A DNA stretch of 64,000 nt from Hyphomicrobiales bacterium (lineage in GTDB: Bacteria > Pseudomonadota > Alphaproteobacteria > Rhizobiales > Rhizobiaceae). Below are positions 59,940-64,000 of the stretch, one piece after another. Below the pieces are notes generated by a model. That model was not told the DNA's origin. It was given only the letters and a program-made list of their open reading frames with translations, and ran no database searches. The stretch covers positions 29,181-93,180 of the forward strand of contig UCEY01000053.1 of assembly GCA_900471605.1 (NCBI GenBank). Reading direction: 5' to 3'. The translations under genes were made by a program, and so were the position numbers. Every line of letters starts with the position of its first letter. Position 1 is the stretch's first letter.

Positions 59940-60932
59940 TTATTGTACGTCGAGCAGCATGTCGTTCCATGCCTTCATGACGGATTCACGGTTGTCCGCG
60001 GCCCATTTGAAATCATATTTGGCGTCCGGCACCTGGGCGAGCGGCAACAAGGCAGCGTTGGAGGCAACGTCGCCGCGGACAGGGCGGCGACCGATCTTTG
60101 CGACGACTTCCTGCGCTTCCTTGGAGATGATGAAATCGATGAAAGCCTTGCCGTTATCGGCATGCGGCGCACCCTTGACCAGGGCCATGCCGTCTGGGGC
60201 GATCGCCGTGCCTTCCTTCGGGTAAACGATTTCCACCGGCGCCTTACCTAGCTTGTAACGCAAGGCCGCATCTTCGAGCGTGATGCCGATGGCCTGTTCG
60301 CCATCATTAACGAACTTGGGCACCGCTCCGGAGGAAGTCGACAATACCGAGTTCGTCAGAATGCCCTTGTAGATATCCCAGCCCTTTTTCTCGGGCTTGA
60401 AGATCTGCAGCACAGTCGCAAGCTGAATATAGGCCGAACCTGACTGGTCAGCACGTGCCGACGAGATCTTTCCCTTGTACTCGGGCTTCGTAAGGTCTTC
60501 CCAGGACGTTGGGACAGGAGCACCCTTCAAGGCTTCGCGATTGACGATGAAGGCGGTCACGACCGCGGTGAACGGTACCCAGTTCTTGCTAGGCGCGAGC
60601 GACGGGGTGATCGCGGAGGCTTCCTTGGGCTCATAAGGCTGGAAAAGCGTGGCCGAGAAGTCGATGACGGTGCCGTCGACGCTCCAGATCACGTCAGCAG
60701 CGGGCTTTCCGCTTTCAGCCTTGATCCGGTTCATCAGCTCGCCGGAACCAGCCTTCACTAGCTCGACCTTTGTGCCGGTCTTCTTCTCGAAAGCCGGGAG
60801 CAGGTCGTCCATCAACTGCTGCGGGGCAGCGGAATAGACGACGACAGTGCCGTCGGCGTGCGCAACCGACGTCGAGATGATGATGGCGGCGCCTGCTGCA
60901 ATGCCGGTAAAAAAGCTACGAAAATAACCCAT
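59940..60932 (-). CDS. Periplasmic solute-binding protein of the iron/AfuA-type importer
   Basis: A 330-residue receptor: signal peptide (FFTGIAAGAAIIISTSVAHA), then the type-2 fold of the FbpA/AfuA/phosphonate class (GTVVVYSAAPQQLMDDLLPA, KVELVKAGSGELMNRIKAES, DVIWSVDGTVIDFSATLFQP, NGKAFIDFIISKEAQEVVAK). The conserved iron-ligand Tyr pair of FbpA is not obvious, and the family contains sugar-phosphate receptors. First gene of the importer; its promoter region holds an 18-bp dyad at 61032-61049 shared with the divergent ROK regulator. Confidence 0.88.
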   Translation of the reverse strand: MGYFRSFFTGIAAGAAIIISTSVAHADGTVVVYSAAPQQLMDDLLPAFEKKTGTKVELVKAGSGELMNRIKAESGKPAADVIWSVDGTVIDFSATLFQPYEPKEASAITPSLAPSKNWVPFTAVVTAFIVNREALKGAPVPTSWEDLTKPEYKGKISSARADQSGSAYIQLATVLQIFKPEKKGWDIYKGILTNSVLSTSSGAVPKFVNDGEQAIGITLEDAALRYKLGKAPVEIVYPKEGTAIAPDGMALVKGAPHADNGKAFIDFIISKEAQEVVAKIGRRPVRGDVASNAALLPLAQVPDAKYDFKWAADNRESVMKAWNDMLLDVQ

Positions 60933-61031
60933 GTTTGCCTCCGTTTAGTTTGGTTCCCGATGGCTTCGACGCGTAAAGGCGGGCTTATTGTTTTTTAGGT
61001 GCCAATCTCACATCCAGCGCTGATTTTTAAT

Positions 61032-61049
61032 TTTCATTACGTAAGTAAA
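61032..61049. promoter_or_regulatory. Candidate ROK-regulator operator
   Basis: TTTCATTACGTAAGTAAA is an 18-bp dyad (TTT-NN-TTACGTAA-NN-AAA) in the divergent region between the importer genes and the ROK regulator, about 100 nt from the importer start and 180 nt from the regulator start. It fits the A/T-rich NagC/XylR-type ROK operator pattern. Confidence 0.5.
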
Positions 61050-61230
61050 TATGTCAAGATGATTTTCCGAGATGTTCCGCGAATTAGATAAGCTATTGAG
61101 TAAGCTCGGAAATCGAAGTTTTCTGGTAACGCGGGATGCCGGGCGGTCGCCAGTTCTGAGGAAACCTAGTGATTGTGACAGCGAGTTCAGCTAAGGCGTC
61201 CATCAACATCAGCCGGCCACGGGGAAATTC

Positions 61231-62364
61231 TTGATCAATCTCGGTTATAACGAGCGCCGGCTTATCGAGATGTTGCGCGGTCGCGGTGGTATGTCGCGTT
61301 CCGAACTGGCACGCGAAATGGATGTATCCGCGCCGACATTGACGCGCCTCACATCGAGCCTTCTCGAAGCCAACCTCATCGTTGAAGCGGATGTCTCTCG
61401 CTCTGGCAACGGCCGGGGCAAGCCTTCCACCGCGATGGAACTCAACGCCAACGGTCTTTTTACCGTTGGCGTGTATTTCAACCCGGATGACATTCGGGTG
61501 TGCGTCGCCGACCTCAACGGCCAGATCCGGGCCGAGATCCGCCAGGAACTCGACGATCACAGTTTCGAAACGATCATGAATATCGCTTCGCCAGCGGCCC
61601 GACAGGTCGTCAAGGACGCGCGTATCGACAAGGGGAAGGTCCTGGGCTGCGGCATATCCTTCCCGGGACATTTCTCCCGTAACCCGGGACATGTTCTCCA
61701 GATCGCGCAGTTTACCAGTTGGCATGACGTCGACGTCGATGTCGATCTGCAGCAATTCTTCGATCATCCCGTCCACCACGAAAACGATGGCAAGGCGGTC
61801 ATCTTGTCCGAGCTTTATTATGGGGCGGGCCGTAATCTTTCCAACTTCGCCATGATCTGGCTGACATATGGCATCGGTGGAGGGGTGGTGGTGCAACGAC
61901 ACCTCTATCGTGGGGCGCATCGGAACGCCGGCGAATTCGGCGGCCTTTTTCCGAAGTCCCATCCGAGACCCTCAGGCCAGGATCTTTGCAATAATCTGCT
62001 TGCAGCAGGGGTCGGTATAAAGCGTCTGAAGGACATCGACGCCGGTTATGCCGACCATCCGGTCATGCAGGCATGGCTGGATCGCGCGACGGATCAGCTG
62101 CGGTCATTGACGCTTACAGTTGCCCGATCGCTAGACCCCTCGGTAATTGTGTTCGGTGGCTCGCTTCCCGAGTGGATCATTGGCCATATCGTTGACCGAT
62201 TGGTCTCTCTGGAGATTCTCGGCGAAGACTTCTTCGTGGAGCCTCCTGAAATCCGCAGGTCGGAACTCAGTGAAGTTCCCCATCTTGGCGCGGCAACCAT
62301 ACCGCTCTACCGCGCGACCACACCAAGCTATTATTCCGGTCGCGCGCTAAAGGGCTGGGCGTGA
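61231..62364 (+). CDS. ROK-family transcriptional regulator (TTG start)
   Basis: A 377-residue repressor-type protein: N-terminal winged HTH (GGMSRSELAREMDVSAPTLT, RLTSSLLEANLIVEADVSRS) followed by a ROK sugar-binding domain (GVYFNPDDIRVCVADLNGQI, CGISFPGHFSRNPG, HENDGKAVILSELYYGAGR, IWLTYGIGGGVVVQRHLYRG). The zinc CGCGxxGC motif and the kinase Asp context are degenerate, so it is a sensor, not a kinase. The start is TTG (61231) behind GGGGAAATTC; an in-frame stop upstream and no nearby ATG support it. Divergent to the importer operon, and likely its regulator through the 61032 dyad. Confidence 0.88.
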   Translation: MINLGYNERRLIEMLRGRGGMSRSELAREMDVSAPTLTRLTSSLLEANLIVEADVSRSGNGRGKPSTAMELNANGLFTVGVYFNPDDIRVCVADLNGQIRAEIRQELDDHSFETIMNIASPAARQVVKDARIDKGKVLGCGISFPGHFSRNPGHVLQIAQFTSWHDVDVDVDLQQFFDHPVHHENDGKAVILSELYYGAGRNLSNFAMIWLTYGIGGGVVVQRHLYRGAHRNAGEFGGLFPKSHPRPSGQDLCNNLLAAGVGIKRLKDIDAGYADHPVMQAWLDRATDQLRSLTLTVARSLDPSVIVFGGSLPEWIIGHIVDRLVSLEILGEDFFVEPPEIRRSELSEVPHLGAATIPLYRATTPSYYSGRALKGWA

Positions 62365-62409
62365 TCATCCGGATGAATGCGGCAGGCCGAGCCTACCGCA
62401 TTTCCGTGA

Positions 62410-63690
62410 TCAGGCTCTGCATGCCGTGAAATAATCACGCAGAACTTGGTCGACCGCGGCCAGCAGGAGATCCTTCGCACGCGGCTTGACGCTTCCGGCG
62501 CGCACTCCATCATACGCCTTCTGCACATACTGGCTAACAAGGGTTTCCGGGATGTCAGCTTCCCCGAGGATCGCCAGCAGGCTTTCCACGGCCTCGTTGA
62601 TTTCGGGATGCGGCCAGTAATACCGGATGCGGTCACTGTAGCTGAAATGGCGCTGGATATGCTGCTCCGCATCCGTACCGTGGTAGTACTTTTCCCAGTG
62701 CTGCGGATCGGCCGTCAGAACCTGCTCGAAAGCTTCCCTTAGCGTCCTTCCGCGTGCGCCCGGATGAAGGAACGATGCAATCTGGTCGAGACCGTAATAC
62801 GCCTCCCGCAGAGCGAAGGTCAGGCCCGGCCCGACCTTCAGGATTGCAAAACCGTCGATTACCAATTGCCGTAAGGCTTCTGGGGTCTGATAATCGGTGG
62901 AGTGTGCCTCGAAGACGATGCCGGGCATCGCCGAAAGGGCAGTACTGAGTAAAGTAGCTCTCTCCGGTTCGTATGCAATCACGTTGTGATTTCCAAACTC
63001 GACGCCGGGTTGGACGACGGCGGCGATCACTCTTTGAAAGGCATCCGCTATACCGGCCGCCTCGAATGCCCTGCGATGCACGGCTGCGGTCTCGATAGCC
63101 GCCGCGGGCCTGGTGACCTCCAGCTCCCCCAGCTCCTCCATCGCTCCGCCCGGTATCGGCACCTCTGTGCCGACAATATAGACCGGCAGGAGACCGCCGG
63201 CAGCTCTGAAGACCTGTTCAGCTACTACTGCAAGCCTCGCGGCCCGTTCGGCGGTGACCGCGTCGGACTGGGCCACCGGTTCGCCGGCACATCCCATGCT
63301 TGTGTCCAGATGAAGCTTTGTGAAGCCGGCTTTGGCATAGGCTTCGATCATCGAGCATGCCTTGTCCATTGCGAGGTCGGCGGACAGGTGCTTCCAAGGA
63401 TTCGGCCCAAGATGGTCTCCTCCAAAGATCAGCCGCTCCGCCGGAAATTCTACGTCTGCGGCAAGCTTCTCGACTGCAGCGCGGAATGCCGCCGGTGTCA
63501 AGCCTGTATAGCCGCCGTCCTGATTGACCTGATTGCAGGTTGCTTCGATCAAAAGATGCGAATTCTGGTCCAGGGCACGGCGCAGCGCTGCCTCGATCAC
63601 CAGCGGATGAGCCGAGCAAATGGAGGGGATGCCCCGAAACTCCCGGCTTTGTGGCCACGTTGCTATGTCGGCAAGATAGTTCTGTTGCAT
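62410..63690 (-). CDS. kbaZ: D-tagatose-1,6-bisphosphate aldolase, non-catalytic subunit (KbaZ/GatZ-type)
   Basis: A 426-residue protein of the KbaZ/GatZ family, which is needed for full activity and stability of class II tagatose-bisphosphate aldolases. Signatures: PSICSAHPLVIEAALRRALD, LLIEATCNQVNQDGGYTGL, LIFGGDHLGPNPWKHLSADL, LHLDTSMGCAGEPV, YIVGTEVPIPGGAMEELGEL, AHSTDYQTPEALRQLVIDGF and EKYYHGTDAEQHIQRHFSYS. The ATG at 63690 gives the usual length. The partner aldolase and a tagatose-6-P kinase are not in the window, and may lie beyond base 64000. Places a galactosamine/tagatose route here. Confidence 0.9.
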   Translation of the reverse strand: MQQNYLADIATWPQSREFRGIPSICSAHPLVIEAALRRALDQNSHLLIEATCNQVNQDGGYTGLTPAAFRAAVEKLAADVEFPAERLIFGGDHLGPNPWKHLSADLAMDKACSMIEAYAKAGFTKLHLDTSMGCAGEPVAQSDAVTAERAARLAVVAEQVFRAAGGLLPVYIVGTEVPIPGGAMEELGELEVTRPAAAIETAAVHRRAFEAAGIADAFQRVIAAVVQPGVEFGNHNVIAYEPERATLLSTALSAMPGIVFEAHSTDYQTPEALRQLVIDGFAILKVGPGLTFALREAYYGLDQIASFLHPGARGRTLREAFEQVLTADPQHWEKYYHGTDAEQHIQRHFSYSDRIRYYWPHPEINEAVESLLAILGEADIPETLVSQYVQKAYDGVRAGSVKPRAKDLLLAAVDQVLRDYFTACRA

Positions 63691-64000
63691 TGGGGATTCT
63701 CTTGATTTCCGGGGAGGGGCCCCATGCCAATACATGGCATGCTCCGCAATTGGAAGTGGCCGGCCATGTCAGTGCCCGCTTCAGCGCAGCACCAATGCTT
63801 TGAAATCGGCGCAGGACAACCGGGCTCTGAGATAGGATGACCGCCATCGCTAATTGCGGCCGGAATCCATCGCCTCCGAAGTATTACTTTAGGATGTCTG
63901 AGGCATCCTGCAGTCAGCGTCCCTTGTGGAATATTGAGCAAGTTCAGTCGGCTCAACAATTCGACCTTGATCGGGTTTCGCGTAAGCCCACGGTGAGGGC
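63691..64000. other. Region upstream of kbaZ to window end
   Basis: No convincing gene in the last 310 bases; frames here are shadow-like. It should contain the kbaZ promoter. I see no copy of the 61032 dyad in this stretch. Confidence 0.4.

Noticed and set aside
61093..61962. A 289-codon reverse frame antisense to the ROK regulator
   Set aside because: Shadow frame; the forward frame contains clear HTH and ROK motifs.
1..64000. CRISPR array
   Set aside because: No run of regularly spaced identical repeats of 24-40 bases with unique spacers was seen; the 22-bp repeats at 49128 are only three contiguous copies.

Overview
The window looks like a chromosome segment of a Rhizobiaceae-type alphaproteobacterium (Rhizobium/Agrobacterium/Neorhizobium relatives). 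The main evidence is the collinear core block murA, DUF2948, hisD, UPF0262, low-molecular-weight phosphatase-like gene, infA, maf, yacG, tRNA-Phe (19.4-29.07 kb), an arrangement I know from Rhizobiales. GC-rich codon use, DUF1236 envelope proteins and many ABC importers with large catabolic operons fit the same group. Species cannot be fixed from sequence alone.

Layout. 1-2.2 kb: N-terminal part of a symporter-linked sensor kinase, cut by the window edge. 2.4-5.3 kb: mscL, an aminotransferase and galE. 5.4-9.5 kb: small exported or membrane proteins (two DUF1236 proteins, glycine-rich and low-complexity proteins, a 30-residue membrane peptide missed by length cut-offs) and a NodB-like deacetylase with an altered active site. 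9.4-11.5 kb: a NarL-type two-component pair. 11.7-18.7 kb: a seven-gene surface-polysaccharide cluster (MsbA-like exporter, two glycosyltransferases, a cupin, a sugar aminotransferase, a methyltransferase, a small overlapping ORF) ending near tRNA-Thr. 19.4-29.07 kb: the core block, interrupted by an SDR gene and two methyltransferases. 29.1-29.7 kb: decayed recombinase and histidine-kinase fragments just after tRNA-Phe.

29.7-38.6 kb: a spermidine/putrescine-type ABC importer with a fused double permease, a CocE-like hydrolase, a creatininase-type amidohydrolase, an acyl-CoA ligase and a LysR regulator. Import of an unknown ester or amide, hydrolysis and CoA activation is the simplest reading. 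38.9-46.2 kb: an opp-type peptide importer with an Asp/Glu/hydantoin racemase and an RpiR regulator.

46.4-52.0 kb: an accessory scar of decayed pieces (type I secretion remnant, frameshifted LysR gene, bare signal peptide, broken tyrosine recombinase) holding two intact genes: a nucleotidyltransferase-fold protein behind a perfect 14+1+14 palindrome, and a DUF4143-type ATPase behind three direct repeats at exactly 22-bp spacing.

52.0-63.7 kb: an amino-sugar locus: SIS-domain deaminase/isomerase (AgaS-like), N-acetylhexosamine-6-phosphate deacetylase, ROK kinase, KbaZ/GatZ aldolase subunit, ROK regulator, a PP2C-like phosphatase, a NUDIX protein and an iron/AfuABC-type ABC importer. The combination points to galactosamine-type sugar catabolism, possibly with uptake of already phosphorylated sugars. 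Functional assignments rest on motifs and general family knowledge; no database search was possible.
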